Under the pieces are notes generated by a model, which did no database searches, was not told the origin of the DNA, and was given only the letters and a program-made list of their open reading frames with translations. Source: Sporosarcina jiandibaonis (GTDB lineage Bacteria > Bacillota > Bacilli > Bacillales_A > Planococcaceae). From it: a DNA stretch of 64,000 nucleotides. Of the stretch, positions 17,822 through 26,300 are shown one piece after another. Both the position numbers and the translations under genes were made by a program. Location: positions 124,001 to 188,000 of the forward strand of contig NZ_JAAOIY010000004.1 of the NCBI RefSeq assembly GCF_013184495.1, written 5' to 3'. The first letter of the stretch is position 1; every line of letters starts with the position of its first letter.

Positions 17822-18802
17822 TACACTAAACGCGAACCACCGAACGAATTAATTCTCTTGCAACGTTTATTACCAAGGCTATCCGAAAAACACCCACAGA
17901 ACAAAGCAATCAGTGAAAAGTTGTACCAAGTAAAGGCCGGATATTCCGGTGAAGTTGACGTCGATCGAATCCTTCCAGAAATCGGTCTCCCCCAAGACGT
18001 TATCATTTTAAAGGGCTTAACTTTAGAAATCCTCCCCAATTTCTTTGCTCAACTCGACACCCTAATTCTAACCCGAAAACGAATCATTCTATTGGAAATC
18101 AAAAAATACGCAGGCACTGTTATTTTTGATGTAGACTCAGGTAAAACAATAAAAATTTCTCCAAATGGCGAAATTGAAAAATTCGATTGCATCCTACATC
18201 AACTCGATCGTGCTGCCCATGGAATTAAAAGCTGGCTTAAAAAGCTCCAAATAAATATTCCAATAGAACCTATACTGGTCATGGCCAATCAACGAACAAT
18301 AATACAAGAAATACCAAAACCCTTCACAGTAAAATACGGTAAACAATTGCCAAAATATATTCGCGAATTGCCAAATATACCAGACAGCCTTACACAGCAA
18401 CAAATTACCAATCTGGCCAATCAATTCAAAAGCAGTCAAATCCATTGGAAACGAATTCCCGCATGCGAATTATATAACATTCCCCCATCGGACTTGGAAA
18501 TCGGCATACTTTGCCTCGAATGTAATACCAAAATGAAAAGAATTCCTGGCCGTACATGGAATTGCGAATCATGCGGAAAAATCAGCAGCGTAGCAATCGG
18601 ACAAGCAGTTGCCGATTGGTTCCTCCTAATCAACCCAACACTCACGAATAAACAACTCAGATACTTTCTGGAATTAAAATCGAACACAGCCGCCAGCAAA
18701 ATCTTTAAACAACTCTACCTAAATCGAACCGGAAAACCACCAAGGACAATATACACCTGGAATTATAAAATGCCCTTATATAAACAAAAATTAAAGAAAT
18801 AG
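17819..18802 (+). CDS. NERD-domain (nuclease-related) protein with zinc ribbon
   Basis: A 327-residue protein with an N-terminal family motif (TKREPPNELILLQRLLPRL), a NERD domain (about 40-165) with a restriction-endonuclease-like core, D80 and ExK at 93-95 (LLEIKKYAG), and a C-terminal zinc ribbon (CLEC near 240, CESC near 258) followed by a small helical domain. NERD proteins of Bacillales are of unknown function; a DNA/RNA-related nuclease role is inferred from fold. The start is placed at ATT 17819 because AAAGGAGG precedes it and residues upstream of the TTG at 17858 match the family N-terminus. A terminator follows. Confidence 0.85.
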   Translation: MYTKREPPNELILLQRLLPRLSEKHPQNKAISEKLYQVKAGYSGEVDVDRILPEIGLPQDVIILKGLTLEILPNFFAQLDTLILTRKRIILLEIKKYAGTVIFDVDSGKTIKISPNGEIEKFDCILHQLDRAAHGIKSWLKKLQINIPIEPILVMANQRTIIQEIPKPFTVKYGKQLPKYIRELPNIPDSLTQQQITNLANQFKSSQIHWKRIPACELYNIPPSDLEIGILCLECNTKMKRIPGRTWNCESCGKISSVAIGQAVADWFLLINPTLTNKQLRYFLELKSNTAASKIFKQLYLNRTGKPPRTIYTWNYKMPLYKQKLKK

Positions 18803-18815
18803 ATTTGTTAAATGC

Positions 18816-18845
18816 AGCCGCCAAGTTTACTAGGCGGCTTCTTTA
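18816..18845 (+). terminator. Rho-independent terminator after the NERD gene
   Basis: AGCCGCC (18816-18822) pairs with GGCGGCT (18833-18839), followed by TTCTTTATGG. Confidence 0.8.
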
Positions 18846-18958
18846 TGGTCGTGTATTAAAATGAAATCACAACAAATCAGTTATTACCATCTGCTACTAA
18901 AGTGTACCGCCCTTTCTCCAAAAGTAGAAACCAAAGTAGACTATCGATATCAAGAAAT

Positions 18959-19008
18959 CACCCTTTGGAGTGAGGATGACTCACAGGAATCCTCCTATAC
19001 TAAGGGTG
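18959..19008 (+). promoter_or_regulatory. Structured leader upstream of the secreted-protein trio
   Basis: CACCCTT (18959-18965) pairs with AAGGGTG (19002-19008). Inside, GTGAG (18970-18974) and CTCAC (18980-18984) form a small hairpin, and AGGAT/ATCCT can pair as an alternative. I do not recognise a known riboswitch class. The element ends about 50 bases before the first translated codon of the small leader peptide. Confidence 0.45.
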
Positions 19009-19058
19009 GATACAAAATAAGCAAGAAGCTGAAAAAAAGTATTGGAGGAGATCTTTGC

Positions 19059-19082
19059 ATGAAGAAGTATGAAATTTACTAG
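19059..19082 (+). CDS. Candidate leader peptide MKKYEIY
   Basis: An ATG at 19059 is preceded at 8 bases by GGAGGAG (19044-19050), the best ribosome site in this stretch, yet the frame stops after seven residues (TAG at 19080-19082). The stop falls at the edge of the next ribosome site (GAGAGG, 19082-19087), so terminating ribosomes would be handed to the secreted protein starting at 19096. It may be a coupling or leader peptide. Confidence 0.4.
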   Translation: MKKYEIY

Positions 19083-19095
19083 AGAGGTGTTAACG

Positions 19096-19518
19096 GTGAA
19101 AAAAGTATTGAGCATCTTTCTGCTTTTCACCCTCTTATTAAGTGCAGGAACGATCTACGCAAGTAACAATTCGGGGCAAAACCTTTCTGACTGGTATAAG
19201 AAAGCATTTCAGAAAGAGAGTGAAGAGTTAGGTGCAGCTACTGCAACGGGTATGATTTTGATCTTTAAAGAGGTCAACGCCTTTTTGAGAGATTTAAAAA
19301 TCGACATTAGTACCACAATTGCAGATTTCAGTAACAAACACGTAAATAATGCAAAGACCGGAATCGGTGAGTACCAGGCTGAAATGATAAATAGTCTGAA
19401 TAACGCGGTCACCGAGCTTGAAAACGTAAATTTCGATGAGTACGTAAAAGGTCTGAACATTGAAGAAGAAATTAATCAAGATTTTGAACAAATGGTACAA
19501 GAAGTATTCAGCGAGTAA
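19096..19518 (+). CDS. Small secreted helical protein 1, unknown function
   Basis: A 140-residue protein with a signal peptide (KKVLSIFLLFTLLLSAGTIYAS, about residues 2-23), then SGQNLSDWYKKAFQKESEEL and an acidic, amphipathic helical remainder with no cysteine. The start is the GTG at 19096, with GAGAGG 8 bases upstream; an ATG at 19069 is in frame but has no ribosome site and would add nine residues before the signal peptide. The motif GQNLxxWYxxxFxK after the signal peptide recurs in the next gene and, diverged, in the third. I do not recognise the family. Confidence 0.8.
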   Translation: MKKVLSIFLLFTLLLSAGTIYASNNSGQNLSDWYKKAFQKESEELGAATATGMILIFKEVNAFLRDLKIDISTTIADFSNKHVNNAKTGIGEYQAEMINSLNNAVTELENVNFDEYVKGLNIEEEINQDFEQMVQEVFSE

Positions 19519-19562
19519 GGCATTCATACAAAACAGTAAAAGGTAAAGTAATCGCAGGAACA

Positions 19563-20291
19563 TTGGCTTTTGGACTTGTAGCAGGAACTGGGGTAGCGTT
19601 TGGAGCATCTGACGCTGGTCAAAATCTCCAAACTTGGTACAATGGGCTATTTAAACAATCAACTCAAGAAGGGATCACCGAACTAACAACATATGCGAAT
19701 GGTAAAATCCCAGGATTAGTAAATGAATACAACGGGTTGAAAAACACTGCTACAAATAGCATTAATACTTCAGGAGAAACAGGAACAGCTGTAGCAACAT
19801 CAAGAATTAATGAACAAAAGGATGAACATATTACTGCTATTAATAAACAAAAAACAGCCATCGCAGAACATATGGCTACTCAATTTAATGAACTTTCAAG
19901 CTATGCAGAGGGATTAATTAACGAAGCTGGCGCTGCGGGATTGCAGTATGCTACAACTGATTTAACTACACACACTGGAGCAAAGGGTGAAGCGGCCGTT
20001 AAGGCATTAAAGAATGATTTGGAAATTGTAAAAGGTGAGGCCGTTAGTCAATTACAGTCTGCAATCAACAACGCAAAATCAGAACTTCAAGCTCAATTAG
20101 CAACAGAAAAAGATTCGACTGTTGAAGAAATCAAAGGCAAAATTGATGCTAAAATCATTGAACTTCGGGGGTTAATCACAACAAAGAAAAACGAATTAGT
20201 TGCTGCACAACAAACACTTATTAAGAATAAAGCAGCCGAACTTGAAAATGCTGCAAAAGAAGAAATGCAAGGTCTAGTAGACGGTATTTAA
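19563..20291 (+). CDS. Small secreted helical protein 2, start codon unclear
   Basis: From the nearest canonical codon (TTG 19563) the product is 242 residues: a hydrophobic segment AFGLVAGTGVAFGAS, then DAGQNLQTWYNGLFKQSTQE and a long helical Ala/Glu/Lys/Gln-rich region with repeated coiled-coil patterns. The frame is open upstream and encodes HSYKTVKGKVIAGTL, a good signal-peptide n-region, with TAAGG well placed for a start at about 19527, where the codon is TAC rather than ATG. So the real start is either non-canonical, lost by mutation or a base error, or the TTG. It is a paralogue of its neighbour at 19096. Function unknown. Confidence 0.75.
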   Translation: MAFGLVAGTGVAFGASDAGQNLQTWYNGLFKQSTQEGITELTTYANGKIPGLVNEYNGLKNTATNSINTSGETGTAVATSRINEQKDEHITAINKQKTAIAEHMATQFNELSSYAEGLINEAGAAGLQYATTDLTTHTGAKGEAAVKALKNDLEIVKGEAVSQLQSAINNAKSELQAQLATEKDSTVEEIKGKIDAKIIELRGLITTKKNELVAAQQTLIKNKAAELENAAKEEMQGLVDGI

Positions 20292-20314
20292 CGAATGGTA
20301 CAATTGCTTCATAG

Positions 20315-20345
20315 GGACCTCATCCAGTGAGGTCCTTATTGTTTT
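20315..20345 (+). terminator. Terminator or attenuator between secreted proteins 2 and 3
   Basis: GGACCTCA (20315-20322) pairs with TGAGGTCC (20328-20335), followed by TTATTGTTTT. It lies just before the ribosome site of the third gene. Confidence 0.75.
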
Positions 20346-20361
20346 AAATGGAGGTGCAAAC

Positions 20362-20979
20362 ATGTTAAATAAATTCAAAAAGTATAACAGTAACTTCAGT
20401 ATTAAAAAGATTGGCATATTACTCGGAGTTCTCGTGTTAACAATTGGACTAGGAAGCGGTATGAATAATGTCTTTGCAGGACAGGATGCGGGGAGTTCAT
20501 TAATCAATTGGTTTGAAGCTAAAAAGACGGCATCTGAACAAGAGATATCCGAGGCAATCGCTGCAGTAAAGAACCGTCTTATGGATGAACTAAGAATAGC
20601 TATGCAGGAAGAAAAGAAAAAAGCCGAAGATGAGTTGGCTGCGTTCACTCAGGAAGAAAAAAAGAAACGTACAAAAGCATTGGAAGAGTATGCTGATACC
20701 TTAAAAGCTAATTTGAAAATTGATAACACTAAAGAAAAAGCAGGGATCAATGCCAGTCTGGATGCAATACAAAAGGAAGCCATTGAAAAGATGGATAAAA
20801 TTACAGCCAAAGGCAATCCAGGACCGAAACCAGGGGGGAAAGTAAAATCGACTCCAGATTCTGTGCCGGTGGTAGAACCAGATTCAACACCTGAACCCGA
20901 AACGCTGACACAACCGAAGTCGGCGCCTGAACCCGAACCCGAACCCGAAACAACTCCAGAACCAGAATCAGCCCAATAA
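20362..20979 (+). CDS. Small secreted helical protein 3 with Pro/Glu-rich tail
   Basis: A 205-residue protein with a long signal peptide (basic n-region, hydrophobic IGILLGVLVLTIGLGSG, ending near AGQ at 40), then QDAGSSLINWFEAKKTASEQE, the diverged version of the motif shared with the two preceding proteins, a Lys/Glu-rich coiled coil (about 55-145), and a Pro/Glu tail of PEPE repeats (150-205) like wall-spanning linkers. There is no LPXTG or transmembrane anchor. GGAGGTG lies 6 bases before the ATG. Function unknown. Confidence 0.8.
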   Translation: MLNKFKKYNSNFSIKKIGILLGVLVLTIGLGSGMNNVFAGQDAGSSLINWFEAKKTASEQEISEAIAAVKNRLMDELRIAMQEEKKKAEDELAAFTQEEKKKRTKALEEYADTLKANLKIDNTKEKAGINASLDAIQKEAIEKMDKITAKGNPGPKPGGKVKSTPDSVPVVEPDSTPEPETLTQPKSAPEPEPEPETTPEPESAQ

Positions 20980-20992
20980 AAGCGGATAAACT

Positions 20993-21028
20993 CCTTGCTC
21001 ATTTGTATTGAATGAACAAGGGGTTTTC
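20993..21028 (+). terminator. Terminator after secreted protein 3
   Basis: CCTTGCTCATT (20993-21003) pairs with AATGAACAAGG (21011-21021) with one mismatch, followed by GGTTTTC. Confidence 0.75.
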
Positions 21029-21136
21029 TAGCGTTTGATTGTTGAGATTACCTGGATGATATGCACATCCAGAGATATCCCCCCACAAAATTCCCCCTAC
21101 CACTCATATCAAAAATTCTGTAAACTATACTTAAGT

Positions 21137-21157
21137 AAGCGATCAAAAAAATCGCTT
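21137..21157 (+). promoter_or_regulatory. Hairpin in the leader of the aminotransferase gene
   Basis: AAGCGAT (21137-21143) pairs with ATCGCTT (21151-21157), loop CAAAAAA, directly before the GGGGGAAG ribosome site. No T-run follows. It could influence translation or mRNA stability, or be an operator. Confidence 0.4.
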
Positions 21158-21176
21158 CGTAAAAGGGGGAAGTGTA

Positions 21177-22373
21177 TTGACGTTATCAGCTAGTTCACGG
21201 ATTCAGGGTATTGAACTTTCAGGAATTCGAAAAGTCGCAAATATGCTCAGCAACTATCCAAATGCCATTAACCTTACGATTGGCCAACCTGATTTTACGA
21301 CACCGGAATTAATTAAAGACGCTGGAATAGAAGCTATCCAAAACGACAAAACGACGTACACGCCAAACATGGGGATTTTAGAATTGCGTGAAGCGATAAG
21401 TGACTTCTTCACGCAAAAATACGGATTTACTTATAATCCGCAAACTGAAATTCTAGTGACCGCGGGTGCAAGTGGGGGGATGGATGCTACATTTCGCACG
21501 ATTTTAAACGAAGGGGACGAAATCGTAATACCCGCGCCCATTTTTTCGGGGTATGATCCGCTTATTTCATTAACAGGGGCGAAGGCGGTATATTTGGATA
21601 CGACGAAAACGAACTTCATACCGGATCCAGCCCAACTCGAAGCACTGATAACGCCGAAAACAAAAGCGGTGGTATTTAGCTTCCCGTCAAACCCAACAGG
21701 AGTAACCATACCGAAACAAATGATGGATGCGCTTGTCGAGATGCTGACTAGACACGACATCTTCATCGTTTCAGACGAAATCTACAGTGAAAATACATTT
21801 GAAGGGGAACATATTTCATTTGCACAGTACCCGCAACTCAAGGACAAACTTTTTCTCATTCACGGTCTTTCAAAATCGCATGCGATGACAGGGTGGCGCG
21901 TCGGTTTTCTACTAGCTGCCGAACAGTGGATGAAACATGCGGTCAAAGCCCACGCGCATAATACGCTTTGTGTCAACGCGCCAGCTCAATATGCGGCCCT
22001 CACCGCGCTTACAAAATGCCAAGACACGCCGACAGCGATGAACGAAGAATATATTAAACGGCGAAATCTCGTATACAATCGACTCACTTTCATGGGACTC
22101 GAAACCGTCAAACCGACCGGGGCATTTTACATTTTCCCGTCAATCAAAGAATTCAATATGTCATCCGAACAATTTGCCCTCACAGTACTAAAAGAAGCTG
22201 ATATCGCGGTTGTTCCGGGCAGTGCATTTACTCCGCTTGGTGAAGGATACATCCGAATTTCGTACGCCTACGCGTATGACCAACTCGAAATCGCGATGAA
22301 TCGCCTGGAAAATTGGGTTGTGAATTGGCGAAGAAATCAACGCCATATGGTGCCAGATCCACCCTTGGTTTAA
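21177..22373 (+). CDS. patA: PLP-dependent aminotransferase, PatA-like
   Basis: A class I/II aminotransferase of 398 residues, close to B. subtilis PatA, which transaminates N-acetyl-LL-diaminopimelate in lysine/diaminopimelate synthesis. Seen motifs: GIRKVANM and LTIGQPDF at the N-terminus, SNPTGV (171-176, with Asn172), D200 of SDEIYSE, and the PLP lysine K233 in SKSHAMTGWRVGF. PatA-like GAFYIFPSIKEF follows. The start is a TTG with GGGGGAAG 6 bases upstream. It is monocistronic with a strong terminator. Other aminotransferase specificities cannot be excluded. Confidence 0.88.
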   Translation: MTLSASSRIQGIELSGIRKVANMLSNYPNAINLTIGQPDFTTPELIKDAGIEAIQNDKTTYTPNMGILELREAISDFFTQKYGFTYNPQTEILVTAGASGGMDATFRTILNEGDEIVIPAPIFSGYDPLISLTGAKAVYLDTTKTNFIPDPAQLEALITPKTKAVVFSFPSNPTGVTIPKQMMDALVEMLTRHDIFIVSDEIYSENTFEGEHISFAQYPQLKDKLFLIHGLSKSHAMTGWRVGFLLAAEQWMKHAVKAHAHNTLCVNAPAQYAALTALTKCQDTPTAMNEEYIKRRNLVYNRLTFMGLETVKPTGAFYIFPSIKEFNMSSEQFALTVLKEADIAVVPGSAFTPLGEGYIRISYAYAYDQLEIAMNRLENWVVNWRRNQRHMVPDPPLV

Positions 22374-22377
22374 ACCC

Positions 22378-22408
22378 ACGCCCCTGAGATTCAAACGGGG
22401 CGTTTTTT
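22378..22408 (+). terminator. Strong terminator after patA
   Basis: ACGCCCC (22378-22384) pairs with GGGGCGT (22397-22403), followed by TTTTT. Confidence 0.9.
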
Positions 22409-22443
22409 AATGTGCAGAAGGGGGAAACGACCAATGCGGTCAC

Positions 22444-22505
22444 CGAAACGACTAATAAGCTTATCCAAGCGACTAAACTAGCTTCACAAACGACTAAAGC
22501 ACTCC
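22444..22505. repeat. Three-unit intergenic array with 21-bp period (ACGACTAA family)
   Basis: AACGACTAA, AGCGACTAA and AACGACTAA cores occur with (A/G)CGAC at 22448, 22469 and 22490, exactly 21 bp apart. The linkers between cores are not conserved. The array starts soon after the patA terminator. Confidence 0.8.
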
Positions 22506-23110
22506 ATGCCACTTGAAAGGCAGCTGAAAAATCCGTATACTAGAAAAAGCAAAAATCCACCATATTACACGATGTCATATCCCGTAATAATCACAAGAAT
22601 ACACACTGAATTTCCATGCAAGTTTCCAAAAAATCCACACTATTTTACAAATGCTACAAAAATTTCATTTCCAATAATCTGTAAAACCTCCATTTTACTA
22701 GGTTAAAAGATTCGCCTCATCGACTAGTCATTTAAGTCTAATCAATACAAATCACCACATCACACATCAAAAACACCCACCACCTCAAACAACTCAGTAA
22801 ATTCAGTAAACTATTCAATCGGAAGGTCGTTTTAAAGAAATTAACCCCAAAACACGCCAACCAATAAACTGGAAAACCACACCGACTTTCTGTCTAGGAA
22901 CATCGTCTAAATAGCCAAAAACCAGTATTCACGCCATTTTCGACTGGTTCTTTTATCTAAAATGATGTGTTATATTTGTTGTTTTACTGCAATAAATGTC
23001 GAATTGTTAGTATGATAATACTGATTTGACATAATAGTCAACATATTGTATTGACTTATGAAAATATGTATTTTAAGCTCTAGTTGGTCAAAGAATAGAT
23101 TTTAGTAGAA
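22506..23110. other. Gene-free AT-rich stretch before the large subtilase gene
   Basis: No coding frame with a ribosome site was seen. The segment is A/C-rich on the + strand up to about 22850 and then AT-rich. Near its 3' end TTGAC, GTCAA and TTGAC occur at 23025, 23036 and 23051, an inverted and direct set of repeats that could be promoter or operator elements. TTGACA at 23025 has a 17-bp spacer to TATTGA, a weak promoter candidate. Confidence 0.5.
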
Positions 23111-23279
23111 AAAGGGGGGGCAATGTGCAACTGGTAAAGAAAATGTAGAAAGGAGGCAAATTGCGATAGTAAACTTCAAATTTCTTTGATCCGTTAAAAA
23201 TTAGATAGTAGCATAAAATTGATCGACACCTTGAGAACCTCGACTATCAAAATAGCTTAGGATTTTAGGTGTTTTTTAT
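23111..23279 (+). promoter_or_regulatory. Leader with two ribosome sites, mini-frames and a terminator-like hairpin
   Basis: GGGGGGG (23114-23120) precedes ATG 23123 (MCNW) and GTG 23125 (MQLVKKM, stop 23146-23148). AAGGAGG (23150-23156) then precedes TTG-CGA-TAG or an ATT-initiated nine-codon frame. Downstream, ACACCT (23226-23231) pairs with AGGTGT (23267-23272) enclosing CTAT/ATAG and CCT/AGG pairs, followed by TTTTTAT. The hairpin ends 109 bases before the subtilase start. It looks like an attenuation-type leader or a terminator for a small upstream RNA. Confidence 0.5.
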
Positions 23280-23387
23280 ATGCTCATTTATCTAATTACA
23301 GACGAGCACGCCCAGCAAAGCAACTCACTAGCAACTCACTAACAAATCACGACTCAAAATCTTCGTCAAAAAAGGGAGGAAATCTTA

Positions 23388-26300
23388 TTGAGGAACAAGA
23401 AACGCACTCAGAAAAGGGCGTTTAGCATGTTCGCCACTTTTCTTATGGTTCTTTCATTAATCACACCCGGATTTGCGGCAGCAGAGTCATCCAGTGGGAA
23501 ATTGCATCAGTCTGTAAATGAAACCCAAGCAACTCCAAAAGAAAAAATGGGCAAACGTTTACTAGGTGAATTCGAAAAACAAGAAAAGTTAACCTTTCTC
23601 GTAAAGTTTAAAGAGCAATCAGATTCGGCAAAAGTTGCAAAAGAAGCTCGGGCAAAAGCAGAGAAGAATAAATTGTCCGCGCATGACGCGAAATTTCAAC
23701 AACGTTCAGCTGTCGTATCTGATCTAAAATCCGTTGCAATTGAATCGCAACAAGGCGTTGTCGAGTATTTGGAAGGCGAGATGGCGAGCGGAAATGTGGA
23801 TGAATACAATTCATATTTTATCGTCAACGGAATGGCAGTTACAGCAACAAAAGAAGTTGCAGAGAAAATTGCAGCTTTTGCGGAGGTTGAAAAGATTTTA
23901 CCGAACGAGGAACGTCAATTGCATGAAGCGGTTGTCAAAGCTGATGAAGTTGCACCACAATCAGAACTGGCAAACGTCGAGTGGAACGTCGAACGAGTAA
24001 ATGCACCTGCAGCTTGGGCGCTTGGAATTGACGGATCGGGGACTGTAGTTGCAAGTCTCGACACGGGTGTTCAGTGGGATCACCCGGGATTGAAAGCGAA
24101 GTACCGCGGATACGATGCGGGTACAGGAGCAGTAAATCACCAATATAGCTGGTTTGATGCTTCGGGCGGAAAAGCTGCTCCATTAGATGATCACGGCCAC
24201 GGAACTCACGTGACAGGAACGATGGTTGGCAGCGAACCGAATGGGGCGAATCAGGTCGGTGTAGCACCAGGCGCTAAATGGATTGCGACAAAAGTATTTA
24301 ACGCAGCAGGTAGCACAACCGATGCGATTTTATTAAATGCTGCACAATGGATTATTGCTCCAGGCGGTGATGTAAACATGGCGCCAGACGTTGTCAATAA
24401 CTCATGGGGCGGCGGACCAGGTCTTGATGAATGGTATCGTCCTACGGTTATAGCTTGGAGAGCGGCGGAAATTTTCCCTGAGTTTTCAGCTGGGAATACA
24501 AGGGTAGGGAATCCTGGTGGACCGGGATCAGTAGCTGTGCCGGCTAACTATCCCGAGTCATTTGCAACAGGTGCAACTGATATAAATAATAAGGTTGCTA
24601 GTTTCTCGTTAAGAGGCCCCTCTCCTTACGGTGAAATTAAACCAGATATATCAGCACCAGGGGTCAATATTCGGTCAACTGTACCAGGAAGCGGATATGA
24701 AGGCGGTTGGAATGGCACTTCAATGTCCGGACCAGCTGTTTCAGGGGTTGCGGCATTATTACGTCAAGTGAATGCCAACATAACCGTTGATGAAATGGAA
24801 CAGCTTTTATTGGATACAGCGACTCCTTTAACTGATTCCCAATATCCTGAATCTCCAAACCACGGATATGGATACGGGCTTGTCGATGCGTATGAAGCAG
24901 TATCGTCAATTATAGATGGACTCGGAACGTTAAAAGGACAAGTTATGGTAGACGGTGAAGATGCAGAAGCACCGACATTTGAGCATAGTGCGCCAGCAGA
25001 AACATACGCAGGCATGGACTTGAATCTATCTGTCTTTGTCAGCGATAACGTCAGCATTACCGGCGTTCAACTAATGTACAAAACAGGTGATGAGTGGACA
25101 ACTGTTGATGCAACTCGCAAATCTGGCGACTTCAAGTCAGGAGATTATGCAGTGAAAATTGCAGGCGACGACATTGCGGTGCCTTCATTCACTTACAAAT
25201 GGGTGATTAACGACTACGGCAACAACACAGTTGAAAGTGGCGAGTATTCAATCGAAGTTAAAGCCGGAATCACAACTGGCTATTTCGAAAACTTCGATAC
25301 AAGTCACTCACCAGTTGGTTGGTATTCCAAGGGAGCAAATGATGCGTGGCAATGGGGCGCACCAACTTCCGGACCAGGTGAAGCATATTCAGGTGAAAAC
25401 GTTTATGCGACAAATCTAGCTGGAAACTACAATAGCAGCATGAACGCAACGCTCGTTATGCCGCCAGTAGATCTACCAGAAGGGCCTTCCTTCTTGCAGT
25501 TCAAACACTGGCATAACTTTGAAGAATCATCGGCAGGAAGAGCTTGGGATTATGGACATGTCGTCATCTCCACGGACGGGGAGAACTGGACAAACTTAGA
25601 AATGTTCCAAGGCTTGTCAGATGGTTGGAAAGCGACGGAAATTGACTTGTCAGAATACAGCGGGCGCGTTTACCTTGGTTTCCACATGTTCTCTGACGGA
25701 AGCGTCGTGCGAGAAGGTTGGTATATTGACGATGTAGGTTTAGCCGAAACATCGCAATACAGCGATGACAGCGAAGCGCCAGTCATCAACCATACCGCAC
25801 CGCAAGAAGTGTATTCTGAAATGGACTTAGTACTGAAGGCAAACGTAACTGATAACTTGAGAATTTCTTACGTGAATCTTCATTACAAAGATACAGAAGG
25901 CGCTTGGCAACAAGTGCAAGCGACACAAGATTCCGGAAACGAATCAAGCGGAACATTCAGCGCAACGATTCCTGGGAATCAAGTTACAGGCCAGTCAATC
26001 ACTTACTACTTCGAAACTAGCGACTACGGTGGAAACGTCGTAGCAACTGAAGAGTACACAGTCGAAGTGAAACCGGGCATCACGGTAGGGTACTTCGAAG
26101 ACTTTGAAGGCTCGCCATCCGGTTGGTATTCATTCGGAACGAACGATACTTGGCAATTGGGCGTTCCGACATCGGGTCCAAACGGGGCGGCATCCGGTGA
26201 AAAGGTCTATGCAACAAATCTTGCCGGACCATATTTATCAAATATGAACGCGAAACTAGTCATGCCGGCAATCGATTTGCCAGAAGGAGATGCCTACCTG

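Noticed and set aside
18959..19008. Known riboswitch
   Set aside because: The stems do not show conserved cores I know for SAM, c-di-GMP, T-box, lysine or purine classes; kept only as an unassigned structure.
18861..19082. 73-codon frame upstream of the secreted trio
   Set aside because: No ribosome site at its ATG, and it runs through the structured leader; only its last eight codons have a strong ribosome site.
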